Shown: positions 45,929-55,391 of the stretch, piece after piece
How the letters are laid out: every line of letters starts with the position of its first letter
Position numbering within the stretch: position 1 is the stretch's first letter
Source of the DNA: Acinetobacter courvalinii
GTDB taxonomy: Bacteria > Pseudomonadota > Gammaproteobacteria > Pseudomonadales > Moraxellaceae
Length of the DNA stretch: 64,000 bases
Assembly (NCBI RefSeq): GCF_014635545.1
Contig: NZ_BMDA01000006.1
Span: 62,001-126,000, forward strand
Direction: 5' to 3'
The notes under the pieces: model-generated
Databases searched by the model: none
What the model saw: the letters and a program-made list of their open reading frames with translations, nothing else
What the model was told of the DNA's origin: nothing
Program-made: the position numbers and the translations under genes

Positions 45929-47497
45929 ATGACGACCAATACTCAAATTACTGAAGATCGTATCCTTATTCTGGATTTCGGCTCTCAATATAGCCAGCTC
46001 ATTGCACGTCGTGTACGTGAAGCGGGTGTCTATTCTGAAATGTATGCATTCGATATGTCTGAAGAAGACATTCGTGCGTTTAATCCGAACGGGATTATTT
46101 TATCAGGTGGCCCTGAGAGCGTACATGAAGAGGGAAGCCCACGCGCACCGCAAGTGGTATTTGAATTAGGCGTACCGGTATTGGGTATTTGCTATGGTTT
46201 ACAAACCATGTCTGAGCAACTTGGCGGTAAGGTAGAGCCGGGCACAGTGCATGAGTTTGGTTATGCGGAAGTTGATATTCTGGTCCGTGATAAATTGATC
46301 GGTAACTTGCAAGATCGCGAAAACCAGCTCCATGTCTGGATGAGTCATGGCGATAAAGTCAGTGCGATTCCGGAAGGCTTCCAGGTGACTGCAAGTACGC
46401 CAAGCTGTCCATTTGCTGCAGTAAGTGATGAAGCACGTCGTTTCTATGGCGTTCAGTTCCACCCAGAAGTGACTCACACCGCTAAAGGTGCTGAATTACT
46501 GTCTAACTTTGTTCATCAGATTTGTGGTTGCCGCGGTTTGTGGACCCCTGAGCACATTATCGATCTACGTGTAGAACAGTTACGTGAACAAATCGGTGAT
46601 GAAAAAGTTCTGTTAGGTTTATCGGGTGGTGTAGATTCATCAGTGGTTGCTGCGCTATTGCATAAAGCCATTGGCGATCAGTTAACTTGCGTATTTGTAG
46701 ACAATGGTTTACTTCGTTTAAATGAAGGTGATCAAGTGATGCAGATGTTTGCAGACAACATGGGCATCCGTGTAATCCGTGCACAGGCTGAACAACGGTT
46801 CTTGTCGGCATTGGCAGGTGAAGTTGATCCTGAGAAAAAACGTAAAATCATTGGTCGTGAATTTATCGAAGTCTTTGCTGAAGAAGCGCGTAAACTGGAT
46901 GGTGTGAAATTCCTGGCGCAAGGTACGATTTACCCAGACGTGATCGAATCTGCTGCAAGCAAGCAAGGTAAGGCACACGTGATCAAATCACACCACAACG
47001 TGGGTGGTTTACCAGAAGATCTAGCCTTTGATCTGGTTGAGCCATTACGTGACCTGTTCAAAGATGAAGTCCGTAAATTAGGTACCACGCTTGGTTTACC
47101 GCATAGCATGATTTACCGTCATCCATTCCCGGGTCCAGGTTTGGGCGTGCGTATTTTGGGTGAAGTGAAGAAAGAATATGCTGACATTCTTCGTCTTGCA
47201 GATGACATCTTTATGCAAGAACTGCGTGACAGCGGCTGGTACGACAAAACTGCTCAAGCATTTGCAGTCTTCCAACCGGTGAAATCAGTCGGTGTTGTCG
47301 GTGATGGCCGTCGTTATGCATGGGTGATTGCACTTCGTGCGGTTGAAACGGTTGACTTTATGACAGCCCGTTTTGCGCACTTGCCATATGAACTGGTTGA
47401 TAAAATCTCAACCCGTATCATGAACGAAATTAAAGATGTTTCACGTGTTGTCTACGACGTGTCATCTAAACCACCAGCTACGATTGAGTGGGAATAA
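45929..47497 (+). CDS. guaA: GMP synthase (glutamine-hydrolysing)
   Basis: Converts XMP to GMP with ATP and glutamine. 522 residues, two domains. Class I glutamine amidotransferase: GICYGLQTM with the catalytic cysteine near residue 90, and [11 protein letters not shown] with the histidine near 178. ATP pyrophosphatase: [20 protein letters not shown] near 230-249 with the SGGxDS P-loop. The C-terminal dimerisation region ends PPATIEWE, the standard GuaA end. Confidence 0.98.
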   Translation: MTTNTQITEDRILILDFGSQYSQLIARRVREAGVYSEMYAFDMSEEDIRAFNPNGIILSGGPESVHEEGSPRAPQVVFELGVPVLGICYGLQTMSEQLGGKVEPGTVHEFGYAEVDILVRDKLIGNLQDRENQLHVWMSHGDKVSAIPEGFQVTASTPSCPFAAVSDEARRFYGVQFHPEVTHTAKGAELLSNFVHQICGCRGLWTPEHIIDLRVEQLREQIGDEKVLLGLSGGVDSSVVAALLHKAIGDQLTCVFVDNGLLRLNEGDQVMQMFADNMGIRVIRAQAEQRFLSALAGEVDPEKKRKIIGREFIEVFAEEARKLDGVKFLAQGTIYPDVIESAASKQGKAHVIKSHHNVGGLPEDLAFDLVEPLRDLFKDEVRKLGTTLGLPHSMIYRHPFPGPGLGVRILGEVKKEYADILRLADDIFMQELRDSGWYDKTAQAFAVFQPVKSVGVVGDGRRYAWVIALRAVETVDFMTARFAHLPYELVDKISTRIMNEIKDVSRVVYDVSSKPPATIEWE

Positions 47498-47504
47498 TTA
47501 AATG

Positions 47505-47536
47505 AAAAGGCAGGATGAACATCCTGCCTTTTTTTA
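47505..47536 (+). terminator. Intrinsic terminator after guaA
   Basis: AAAAGGCAGGATG-aa-CATCCTGCC followed by a run of T. Confidence 0.92.
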
Positions 47537-47559
47537 TGCGATTAACAAAGAGGTAAAGC

Positions 47560-48354
47560 ATGTCCGAAACCTTGCAACTGGAACAGTTAACAGGATATTT
47601 ACAGCAGCTTTTGGGTGAATCCCTCTTTGCCATTTATCTGTATGGATCGGCTGTTGATGGCGGGCTAGCTCCAGAAAGTGATCTGGATGTTCTGGTTGTG
47701 CTGAGTCAAGCAATCACACTTCCGCAACGACAGCAACTGGCGGAAACCTTATTACAAATTTCGCATCCGATTGGTGCTGAACAACGTGCACTTGAAGTCA
47801 CCATCGTACGCAAAGACCATATTCTTTCGGGAAGTTATCCCCTCAGCTATGAACTACAGTTTGGGGAATGGTTGCGGGATGAGTTAAGTCAAGGCGATAT
47901 ACTTGGCGAACATGCAGACCCAGATCTGAGTATTTTGCTGAAGAAAGCGCAAATGCATCACCAAACCTTGTTTGGGCCAGATCTAAATTCTTGGTCGGTT
48001 ATGATTCCGGATCAGCAACTCTGGCAGGCGATGGCAGACACCTATCCATCGATAGTGGCACATTGGGATGAAGATGGGGATGAGCGTAACCAGATTTTGG
48101 CCTTATGCCGTATTTATTTTAGTTTGGTGAGGAATGAGATTGCGCCTAAAGATCAGGCTGCGCAATGGGTGATTGCTCAGTTACAACCGCAACATCAGCC
48201 TGTTTTGCAGCGAATGGTGCAAGAATATAAAGGTGAGATTGAAAAGCAAAACTGGCAACAACAGCATCATGCTTTACAACCTGTTGTTGATTTCCTGTCT
48301 TTAAAAATTGATGAACAGTTTAGACAGAGAGGCTTATTAAGGATTGATGAATAA
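47560..48354 (+). CDS. ANT(3'')-II-type aminoglycoside nucleotidyltransferase
   Basis: A 264-residue AadA-like enzyme that transfers AMP to the 3''-hydroxyl of streptomycin and the 9-hydroxyl of spectinomycin. The nucleotidyltransferase motif is AIYLYGSAVDGGLAPESDLDVLVVLS (about residues 19-44), with the GS and DxD metal-binding residues. ALEVTIVRK near 80 supplies the third acidic residue. Chromosomal ant(3'')-II genes are intrinsic to many Acinetobacter species. No integron or att site is nearby, consistent with an intrinsic gene. Whether it gives clinical resistance cannot be told from sequence. Confidence 0.85.
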   Translation: MSETLQLEQLTGYLQQLLGESLFAIYLYGSAVDGGLAPESDLDVLVVLSQAITLPQRQQLAETLLQISHPIGAEQRALEVTIVRKDHILSGSYPLSYELQFGEWLRDELSQGDILGEHADPDLSILLKKAQMHHQTLFGPDLNSWSVMIPDQQLWQAMADTYPSIVAHWDEDGDERNQILALCRIYFSLVRNEIAPKDQAAQWVIAQLQPQHQPVLQRMVQEYKGEIEKQNWQQQHHALQPVVDFLSLKIDEQFRQRGLLRIDE

Positions 48355-48396
48355 AGAAGTTATGTGTAATTTTTTAATCAAGTCCATTCTAGTAAA

Positions 48397-48418
48397 AGCA
48401 CCAAAGTGCTATTTTTTA
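48397..48418 (+). terminator. Weak intrinsic terminator after the ANT(3'') gene
   Basis: AGCAC-caaa-GTGCT followed by ATTTTTTATTT. Confidence 0.55.
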
Positions 48419-48491
48419 TTTAAAAAATCATCTATTCCTCATTTTATATAATTTAAAATATATCCAAATTGCTGAAACAGGAGCTTGATGA

Positions 48492-48833
48492 TTAATCAAC
48501 GATTAACAATTTAGCTCCTTTTGAAGTAAAAGACTGATGAGGTTCTGAATGATCACCCACTTGATAACTCATGCCTGAGGTTAAAATAAATTTCCTTCCA
48601 TCTTTTAATCTGCTTTCTAACTCGCCTTCTAAACAGAATAAGATATGACCTTTTTCACACCAATGATCAGCTAAATAATTAGCAGAATACTCAACGAGTC
48701 TTACTCTAATTTTATTGCCCTCTTCACCAAAATATTGTGTTCTCCAATATGCTATTCCTGTTTCACCATAATGCTCTGTTTTTTCTATTTGAGCCCAATC
48801 GGTTATTTGAAATGGGAAAGGTGCAATATTCAT
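48492..48833 (-). CDS. DHCW-motif-like cupin protein
   Basis: A 113-residue single-domain cupin. ADHWCEKGHILFCLEGELESRL near residues 55-76 carries the metal-binding histidines of the family known for a DHCW motif, here written DHWC. The second cupin block is GMSYQVGDHSEPHQSFTSKGAKLLIVD. Enzyme activity unknown. It stands alone on the minus strand in an A+T-rich stretch. Confidence 0.78.
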   Translation of the reverse strand: MNIAPFPFQITDWAQIEKTEHYGETGIAYWRTQYFGEEGNKIRVRLVEYSANYLADHWCEKGHILFCLEGELESRLKDGRKFILTSGMSYQVGDHSEPHQSFTSKGAKLLIVD

Positions 48834-48998
48834 ATCTTTTTTACTCCATACATTTAATTATTTTTACAACAATGACCAAAATAGTTCAAATCGTTCTATT
48901 CAGTTTAAAAGCTAAAAATAATTTATTAGGTATCAAAAACTTAAAAATTAAAGATATATCTTAATATGCATAAATTAAGCAATCCGAGAACAATAAAG

Positions 48999-49526
48999 AT
49001 GAAACAGATATCAGCTCATCACGATAGCCAAGGTGATCTTCAGCATGTAGAGCAGCATCGCTCAGGACGCCGTGGACGCCTTTTTGAATCAGGCCGCATG
49101 AAACTTTTGGTTCTGCATCTCATTCAGCAAAGTCCAAAGCATGGCTATGAAATCATTAAAGAAATTAGTGATCTGGTCGGCGATGGCTATTCACCCAGTG
49201 CAGGGACTATCTATCCCACCCTGACAGCTTTGGAGGAGATGAATTGCATCTCGTTGCTTGATGCTGAACGTAAGCAATACCAGATTACCGACTATGGCGA
49301 CAGCTATTTAAAAGAGCAGCAAGACATGCTGTTGGCACTTCTACAAAAGCTGCGACTAAGACGTGAAATTCACAATAATGACCAGCTGATTGATATTCAC
49401 CGTGCCATGGAAAATCTCAAAACCGCATTACGTTTAAAACTGAATATCGCGGACTTAAAGCCCGAGCAAATTCACCAGATTGCAGAGCAGATCGATCAGG
49501 CTGCGATTGCCATTGGGCGGCTATAG
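48999..49526 (+). CDS. PadR-family transcriptional regulator
   Basis: A 175-residue regulator with a PadR winged helix: GRMKLLVLHLIQQSPKHGYEIIKEISDLVGDGYSPSAGTIYPTLTALEEMNCIS at about residues 29-82, followed by a helical dimerisation tail. The N-terminus is His/Gln-rich (SAHHDSQGDLQHVEQH). ATG 48999 is preferred; ATG 48966 would add 11 residues. It precedes DUF3861 and DUF2798 genes on the same strand, which it may control. Confidence 0.85.
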   Translation: MKQISAHHDSQGDLQHVEQHRSGRRGRLFESGRMKLLVLHLIQQSPKHGYEIIKEISDLVGDGYSPSAGTIYPTLTALEEMNCISLLDAERKQYQITDYGDSYLKEQQDMLLALLQKLRLRREIHNNDQLIDIHRAMENLKTALRLKLNIADLKPEQIHQIAEQIDQAAIAIGRL

Positions 49527-49667
49527 ACGGGAATGAAAGCTGTTAGGGCGACAGCAAAAAAACAAACAGGTGCAATTGCTGCGTTCATTAAAAATTGTAT
49601 TCCATATCAAGTTGGCCTGACGCAGGTCGAAATTAAGAAGAGTGCCTAAGCATTCTGGAGTAGAACG

Positions 49668-49964
49668 ATGAAACAACATCAATACCATGTGACTGTACAA
49701 CACTTAAAAGATAACAAAGGACAGGCGTCGACCTATACCGAACGTCTGGAATTCTATACAGGTAACCATGATGACATGTTCGAGATTGTTGAGCGTCTTA
49801 AAAAAGCCGAATTTTTTGATGACGAAACCACCAAGTCATTTGCAGTGGGTTTAAAGCTGTTTAGTGAAGTCATGCTGGAACATCGTGATCATCCACTCTT
49901 TGAAGATTTCTGGCCGCAGTTTGGTCAGTTTATGAAGCATCTTAAACAGCAAGTGAAGAAATAG
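49668..49964 (+). CDS. DUF3861 family protein
   Basis: A 98-residue cytosolic protein: YHVTVQHLKDNKG at the N-terminus, LEFYTGNHDDMFEIVERLKKAEFFDDETTKSFAVGLKLFSEVMLEHRDHPLFEDFWPQFGQFM as the main body, typical of DUF3861. Function unknown. It lies between a PadR regulator and a DUF2798 membrane protein, a set often seen together in Acinetobacter. Confidence 0.82.
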   Translation: MKQHQYHVTVQHLKDNKGQASTYTERLEFYTGNHDDMFEIVERLKKAEFFDDETTKSFAVGLKLFSEVMLEHRDHPLFEDFWPQFGQFMKHLKQQVKK

Positions 49965-50015
49965 AGATGAAACTGTACACCTCGATCAATCTGATTTTAT
50001 GGAAGCGCGTTTAAC

Positions 50016-50285
50016 ATGCAGGAATTGAAAATAACCCCACGCCTGATCAGTAAATTGCCTGCCAAATATGCGGCCTGGATTTTGCCGCTGATTTTATCTT
50101 TTTTAATGAGTGGAGCGCTGTCGTTTGTGAATATGTGGATGAGCCTAGGGTTTATTCCAGAATTTCTGCATAAATGGTCGGCGACATGGATGTTTTCTTG
50201 GTTGATTGCTTATCCGTTGGTGCTGGTTTTACTGCCATTAGTCCGGCGTCTAACGGCTTTGATTGTCGACATGCAGCCTAAATAA
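50016..50285 (+). CDS. DUF2798 family membrane protein
   Basis: An 89-residue protein with two hydrophobic helices (about residues 18-40 and 58-80). RLISKLPAKYAAWILPLILSFLMSGALSFVNMW and WSATWMFSWLIAYPLVLVLLPLVRRL fit DUF2798. Role unknown; inner membrane location expected. Confidence 0.8.
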   Translation: MQELKITPRLISKLPAKYAAWILPLILSFLMSGALSFVNMWMSLGFIPEFLHKWSATWMFSWLIAYPLVLVLLPLVRRLTALIVDMQPK

Positions 50286-50453
50286 ACGTTGAATGACTCA
50301 GTGCTAAAGATGAGTTCTTATGCCATGTGGGACTAAGATTGTCTCATGCATGACACTCTGCGTATTACCAAAAGACTATATTGAATGGGGGTGGTATTGT
50401 TAAGATCAATAAAACGACTCATTGCAATGGCATAGGTAGAAGAGAGTAATATC

Positions 50454-51401
50454 ATGAGCAATAATAACGAATACGATATTTCTGATTCAAAAGACTGTGA
50501 AACGTATATCAATCAATTTATTCAGGAATTTACCATTCGCTCGGCTGAAATTGGCAAAGGAACCGTGATTAAGCGGGCTTTACCGAGCCGCCAGAAGCGC
50601 TTGGTGGGTGCATGGTGTTTCCTTGATCATGCGGGGCCGGTCAGTTTTCCAGCGGGCGATGGTCTGGATGTAGGACCGCATCCGCATATCGGTTTGCAGA
50701 CCTTTACCTGGATGATTGAAGGCACCATGATGCATACCGACAGTCTGGGTTCAAAACAGTTGATCCGTCCTAAACAGGTGAACCTGATGACTGCCGGTCG
50801 CGGTATTTCGCATACTGAAGTGGCGCCTGATAGCGAAACCAAAATGCATGCGGCGCAGCTCTGGATTGCCTTGCCTGATGATAAGCTCAATATGGACCCT
50901 AAGTTTGAGCATTACCCTGAATTGCCAGTGGTTAGCCAGGATCAGGTTGAGTTTACCGTGCTGGTCGGTGACTTTCTGGACACCACTTCACCTGTGCAGG
51001 TGCATACCCCTTTGGTCGGCGTTGATTTAACTGCACAAGCCGATACTAAAACCCGGATTCCACTTAATCCAAAATTTGAATATGCCTTTATGGCTTTAGA
51101 AGGCACAGCGCGTGTAAATGGGCATGAACTTACCGCCGATAACATGGTGGTGCTGGACACTGGATTGACCGAAATTGAAGTCGAGTTAAGCCAAGGCCAT
51201 CGCTTGCTGTTAATTGGTGGTGAACCGTTTGAGTCACCAATCCTGCTGTGGTGGAACTTTGTAGGACGTACCATGCAAGACTTGCAGCAAGCACGCGAAG
51301 ACTGGATCAATCATGATGCACGTTTTGGTGAAATTCCTGATTATCAGGGCAAGCGCTTAGAAGCGCCGGTATTACCAGACCAGATGAGGGCATCAAAATG
51401 A
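50454..51401 (+). CDS. Pirin family protein
   Basis: A 315-residue bicupin of the pirin family; bacterial pirins act as quercetinases or as redox sensors. The metal-binding N-terminal cupin is visible: GPHPHIGLQTFTWMIEGTMMHTDSLGSKQLIRPKQVNLMTAGRGISHTEV (about residues 75-124), with three histidines and a glutamate. The C-terminal half has the pirin-C pattern ending in WWNFVGRT. It overlaps the OsmC gene by 4 nt (ATGA). Confidence 0.9.
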   Translation: MSNNNEYDISDSKDCETYINQFIQEFTIRSAEIGKGTVIKRALPSRQKRLVGAWCFLDHAGPVSFPAGDGLDVGPHPHIGLQTFTWMIEGTMMHTDSLGSKQLIRPKQVNLMTAGRGISHTEVAPDSETKMHAAQLWIALPDDKLNMDPKFEHYPELPVVSQDQVEFTVLVGDFLDTTSPVQVHTPLVGVDLTAQADTKTRIPLNPKFEYAFMALEGTARVNGHELTADNMVVLDTGLTEIEVELSQGHRLLLIGGEPFESPILLWWNFVGRTMQDLQQAREDWINHDARFGEIPDYQGKRLEAPVLPDQMRASK

Positions 51402-51796
51402 GCATTATTGCCAGCAGCCAAGTGTTGACCTTGCCTGAACCCTGGAAAGGTGAGGTCAGTAGCGGCACACATCAGTTTCTTACCGATAAGCCCGAACAGT
51501 TTGGTGGACATGATACAGGCCCGGCGCCGTATGATTTCCTGACGGCCAGTCTGGCCTCGTGTACCATGATCACCTTGCGGATGTATGCGCAGCATAAGGG
51601 AATCGATTTGGGTGAATTTACGGTTGAGGTTGATTTTCATACCAATCGGGAACAGCAGGAGCGTATTGAACGCCGAGTGGTATTCCGGCAACCTGTGTCA
51701 CAGGACTTGCAAGAAAAACTTCTCAATGTCTGTAGTAAAACCCCAGTGACTAAAACTTTGTTACGTAGTTTAGACATTCACACCATGATTCTTTAA
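51398..51796 (+). CDS. OsmC-family peroxiredoxin-like protein
   Basis: A 132-residue OsmC/Ohr-fold protein that reduces organic peroxides by thiols. Both catalytic cysteines are present: ASLASCTMITLRMYAQHKG near residues 50-68 and LLNVCSKTPVTKTL near 108-121. It is coupled to the pirin gene, suggesting a shared oxidative-stress role. Confidence 0.87.
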   Translation: MSIIASSQVLTLPEPWKGEVSSGTHQFLTDKPEQFGGHDTGPAPYDFLTASLASCTMITLRMYAQHKGIDLGEFTVEVDFHTNREQQERIERRVVFRQPVSQDLQEKLLNVCSKTPVTKTLLRSLDIHTMIL

Positions 51797-51894
51797 GACT
51801 AAAGTGCTATTGTGCTTGGGCAAAACATAATTCTAAGTGCAATTGTGAGAGGGATCTGAAATCGCAATTGCACAGCAAAAAAGCAGGCACAAAA

Positions 51895-52548
51895 ATGATT
51901 ACCTTACATTATCTACAATGCTCACGTTCGTTTCGTATCCTGTGGGCATTAGAAGAACTTGGGATGGATTATCAGGTTGAGTATTATCAAAGGCTACCGA
52001 GTTATGGAGCGCCAGAGAGTCTCAAGAATATTCATCCTTTGGGTAAAGCACCGATTCTGGTAGATGATGGCGAGGTGATTGTAGAGTCTGCCGTGATTCT
52101 GGATTATTTACAGCAACAGTATGATTCTGAACAACAATTCAAGCCAACATCCGACAAAGACCAACGGCAGTATGCTTACTGGATGCACTATGCTGAAGGT
52201 TCTTTAATGCCATTGCTGGTGATGACCTTGGTGATGAATAGTGTTAGCAAGCATGTACCCTGGGTAATTCGTCCGATTGCAGAGAAAATTACCGGTGGGG
52301 TAAAAGCCAGTTTTGTTCGTCCACGGGTAAAAGAACATATTCTGTATCTTGAGCAATATTTATCAGAACATGATTATTTTGCGGGTGACTTTTCTTTCGC
52401 GGATATTCAAATGGCCTTTCCACTGATTGCCATTCAAAATCGCTTGCATGGTAAGTATCCGAATATTCAGGCTTTTGTTCAACGTGTTCAGCAACGTTCT
52501 GCCTTTCAAAGGGCGGAGCAGAAAAGCTTGCATTCGCAGTGCGCCTAA
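51895..52548 (+). CDS. Glutathione S-transferase
   Basis: A 217-residue cytosolic GST. Thioredoxin-like N-domain: MITLHYLQCSRSFRILWALEELGMDYQVEYYQR (residues 1-33), then HPLGKAPILVDDGEVIVESAVILDYLQQQY (about 47-76), which holds the cis-proline and glutathione-binding ES pair. The C-terminal helical domain has YFAGDFSFADIQMAFPL (about 161-177). A TTG-started extension of nine codons is rejected. Substrate unknown. Confidence 0.88.
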   Translation: MITLHYLQCSRSFRILWALEELGMDYQVEYYQRLPSYGAPESLKNIHPLGKAPILVDDGEVIVESAVILDYLQQQYDSEQQFKPTSDKDQRQYAYWMHYAEGSLMPLLVMTLVMNSVSKHVPWVIRPIAEKITGGVKASFVRPRVKEHILYLEQYLSEHDYFAGDFSFADIQMAFPLIAIQNRLHGKYPNIQAFVQRVQQRSAFQRAEQKSLHSQCA

Positions 52549-52559
52549 AATTGAAGATT

Positions 52560-52590
52560 AAAAAAGGGGAGTACATTGCTCCCCTTTTTT
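52560..52590. terminator. Bidirectional terminator between GST and SPOR genes
   Basis: A-run, GGGGAG-tacattg-CTCCCC and T-run. Confidence 0.9.
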
Positions 52591-52603
52591 AATCGGTATC
52601 TGT

Positions 52604-53212
52604 TTAGCGTTTGATCACAATCGAATCAATGCCACTATGTTGTAAGGTCTGTTGCGCTGCAAGTGCTGAGTCCTGGCTATCATAAGGGCCAGAGAACACA
52701 CGATACCAGGTCTGACCATTTTCCACACTTTTCACCACATCTGCAGACAAGCCATTCAGGATAATTTCGGCACGACGTGCATCGGCACTGTCAGGATCAG
52801 GATAGCTGCGAACTTGTAAAATATAAGTTGCGTGTGCTGGTGCAATCGGTTCAGTTGGGGTGAGGCCTGCTGGATCTTCTGCTGCTGGGGCTTCAGGTTT
52901 TGGCGATTCAATGATTACCACATTCCCTTGCTGTTTGGTCTCAGGGACTGCCTGTTCAGGAATTGGAGTCACTTGCTGTTGAGGCAGCAAATCATAGAAA
53001 CGGTAATCTTTATTGGTGTTTTCTTCTTGGTAATGCTCGGAAGTGACCTGATTTTTGGTCGGGACAGGTTGCCAAGGCTGCCAAAGCATCAGCATCACAG
53101 CTACGCATAGGATCGCAAGAATAGCGACAAGCATTCCTAACCACTTCGGAATGAGTGGTTTTTTAGGCTTGTTTGGTCGTTCAGATACACCACGTTGCGT
53201 TTTTCCAAACAC
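52604..53212 (-). CDS. SPOR-domain, FtsN-like cell division protein
   Basis: A 202-residue bitopic membrane protein: basic cytosolic N-terminus (about residues 1-24), one transmembrane helix (WLGMLVAILAILCVAVMLMLW, 24-44), a Pro/Glu-rich linker and a C-terminal SPOR domain (THATYILQVRSYPDPDSADARRAEIILNGLSADVV... about 127-202) that binds denuded peptidoglycan at the division site. It lies after argS, where FtsN-like genes are found in Pseudomonas and Acinetobacter. Confidence 0.85.
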   Translation of the reverse strand: MFGKTQRGVSERPNKPKKPLIPKWLGMLVAILAILCVAVMLMLWQPWQPVPTKNQVTSEHYQEENTNKDYRFYDLLPQQQVTPIPEQAVPETKQQGNVVIIESPKPEAPAAEDPAGLTPTEPIAPAHATYILQVRSYPDPDSADARRAEIILNGLSADVVKSVENGQTWYRVFSGPYDSQDSALAAQQTLQHSGIDSIVIKR

Positions 53213-53263
53213 CGGAAATTCCTCTTGATCCTATTGATTTATTTGTAACTTGAGTTTACTTAA

Positions 53264-53299
53264 AAACAAAGCATTATGTTTAAAAATAATGCTTTGTTT
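53264..53299 (-). terminator. Hairpin between argS and the SPOR gene
   Basis: AAACAAAGCATTAT (53264-53277) pairs perfectly with ATAATGCTTTGTTT (53286-53299). Read on the minus strand the stem ends in TTTGTTTTT, so it can end argS transcription. Confidence 0.7.
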
Positions 53300-53426
53300 A
53301 CCATATTGTTTAACAACGATGGCTTAAGTTTACATGGCTTTAAGCTTGGCTTTGCTGATTACCGTTCGCCTCAGGTATAGCCTTCGGTTTTGCGGTATGA
53401 GCAGCAACGCTGCGTAAGAGTGTTGC

Positions 53427-55217
53427 TTACATCGTCTCAGGAGCGGATACACCGAGCAATTCTAAGCCATTGCGTAATACTTGCTGTACGTTGATTGAAA
53501 GCAACAAACGCGCTTGTGTCAGTGCCACATCATCGCCCAATACTTTATGTTCATTGTACCAAGCATGGAACAGGGCAGCTAACTCTTTAAGATAGTTACC
53601 AATCTGATGCGGTTCGTAGGCATTGGCTGCACGTACCAGAATATCTGGATAAGCGGCAAGTTTAGACAAGATCTCGGTTTCAGCATCCAGCTCTAAACGG
53701 TTGGCATGTTCGCGTGCTGCGCTGAGGTCGAAATTAAGACCAGTCGTCGCTGCTTTTTCTAACATACGGCAAATACGTGCATGCGCATATTGGATGTAAT
53801 ACACCGCATTATCTTTGCTTTGTGAAACGGCAAGGTCAAGGTCAAAGTCGATGTGCTGTTCAGATTTACGCATCACATAGTAGAAACGGGCAGCATCGTT
53901 ACCCACTTCCTTGCGCAAGTCACGTAAAGTCACGAACTGACCTGAACGCGATGACATTTGCACCATCTCGCCACCACGCCATAAGCTGACGAACTGAACC
54001 AAAAGTACGGTGAGTTTCTTCGAGTCATAACCCATGGCATCAATCGCCGCTTTGACACGTGAGATATAACCGTGATGGTCAGAACCCCAAATATCAATCA
54101 GGTCGGTATAGCCGCGTTGTAGTTTATTCAAGTGATAAGCAATGTCAGAAGCAAAGTAAGTGGTTTGACCATTACGACGTTTCACCACACGGTCTTTTTC
54201 GTCACCAAATTCAGTTGATTTAAACCAGATGTTACCGTCCTTTTCATAGAGGTAGCCACGTTGGTCCAGAGTCTCAAGAGCTTCGTCAATTTTGTCGGTC
54301 AATGAATCTTCGCTGAACCATTTGTCAAAGGTGACACCAAAGTCAGCCAGGTCATCTTTAATATCATCCAGAATGGCATGTAAAGCCGCTTGATGGAACA
54401 CGCGATAAGCTGCACCCAAGTGTTGTTGCGAGTTCGCAATCAAACCATCAATGTGCTTTTCTTTATCGCCTGAAAGCACAACTTTATTGCCTTCAGCATC
54501 AAGTTCTTCAGCATATTGCACATCTTCTGGTACATCTTTATAGATGTCGGCAACTGCGCGAACGTGTGCATCGCCATCTTTATCAATAATTTCCTGTGCG
54601 ATTTCTTTAACGTAGTCGCCTTGATACGCATTCTTCGGGAAAACCAGTGTTTGCCCGGTCAATTCTAAATAACGTAAATAAGTTGAAGTCGCCAAGATAT
54701 CCATCTGACGGCCAGCATCGTTGACATAGTATTCGCGGTCAACTTTTGCACCCGTTGCTTCGAGTAAGTTCGCAACGGTCATGCCATACGCTGCACCACG
54801 ACCATGGCCGACATGCAGGCTAGAGGTCGGGTTTGCCGACACAAATTCGACCTGAATTTTTTTAGTCGCGTTGGCCTGACTACGACCGTAGGCATCTTTT
54901 TGTGCCTGAATTTGGTCGAGCACCGCATAGCGCTGGTCTGCATTTAAAAAGAAGTTAATAAAACCCGGACCTGCAATTTCTGCTTTGGTAATGTCAGCCA
55001 CTTCTGGTAGTGCTGCCAGAATTTTTTCAGCCAGATCACGTGGTTTCATGCCCGCGGCTTTAGAACCGATCATGGCAATATTTGAAGCAAAGTCTCCGTG
55101 ACTTCGGTCTTTGGTACGGGTTAAATGGCTCGTGTTGGTCCAATCTGAAGGGAGTACACCTTGCTGTTGCAGGGTTTGTACCGCATGATCAAGAGCTGCT
55201 TGTATTGCCGTATTCAT
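53427..55217 (-). CDS. argS: Arginyl-tRNA synthetase
   Basis: Charges tRNA-Arg with arginine. 596 residues, class I. HIGH-type motif HVGHGRGAAYG near residues 137-147, with VEFVSANPTSSLHVGHG just before. The EYYVNDAGRQMD block follows near 161. The KMSKS position is replaced by QMSSRSGQFVTLRDL near 420, as is usual in ArgS. The DALR anticodon-binding domain covers the C-terminal ~120 residues, ending LELLGVSAPETM. Confidence 0.97.
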   Translation of the reverse strand: MNTAIQAALDHAVQTLQQQGVLPSDWTNTSHLTRTKDRSHGDFASNIAMIGSKAAGMKPRDLAEKILAALPEVADITKAEIAGPGFINFFLNADQRYAVLDQIQAQKDAYGRSQANATKKIQVEFVSANPTSSLHVGHGRGAAYGMTVANLLEATGAKVDREYYVNDAGRQMDILATSTYLRYLELTGQTLVFPKNAYQGDYVKEIAQEIIDKDGDAHVRAVADIYKDVPEDVQYAEELDAEGNKVVLSGDKEKHIDGLIANSQQHLGAAYRVFHQAALHAILDDIKDDLADFGVTFDKWFSEDSLTDKIDEALETLDQRGYLYEKDGNIWFKSTEFGDEKDRVVKRRNGQTTYFASDIAYHLNKLQRGYTDLIDIWGSDHHGYISRVKAAIDAMGYDSKKLTVLLVQFVSLWRGGEMVQMSSRSGQFVTLRDLRKEVGNDAARFYYVMRKSEQHIDFDLDLAVSQSKDNAVYYIQYAHARICRMLEKAATTGLNFDLSAAREHANRLELDAETEILSKLAAYPDILVRAANAYEPHQIGNYLKELAALFHAWYNEHKVLGDDVALTQARLLLSINVQQVLRNGLELLGVSAPETM

Positions 55218-55391
55218 AGTTACCGAAAATAAATGTCGCGGAAAAACGTCAAATATAGCAAACTTTGCAGGCTTAAGGGGAGAGTGATTTGGCTGGAATT
55301 CACATATTCCGGTAAATCTTTTGTCAGTTCTTGTTTTTGTCGTTACAGGGTGGATGCTATATTATTGAATAACATAGCATCTTTCGATTTT

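Noticed and set aside
48737-48964. 75-codon plus-strand frame overlapping the cupin start
   Set aside because: Overlaps the real cupin gene and an A+T-rich promoter region; no ribosome binding site or family resemblance.
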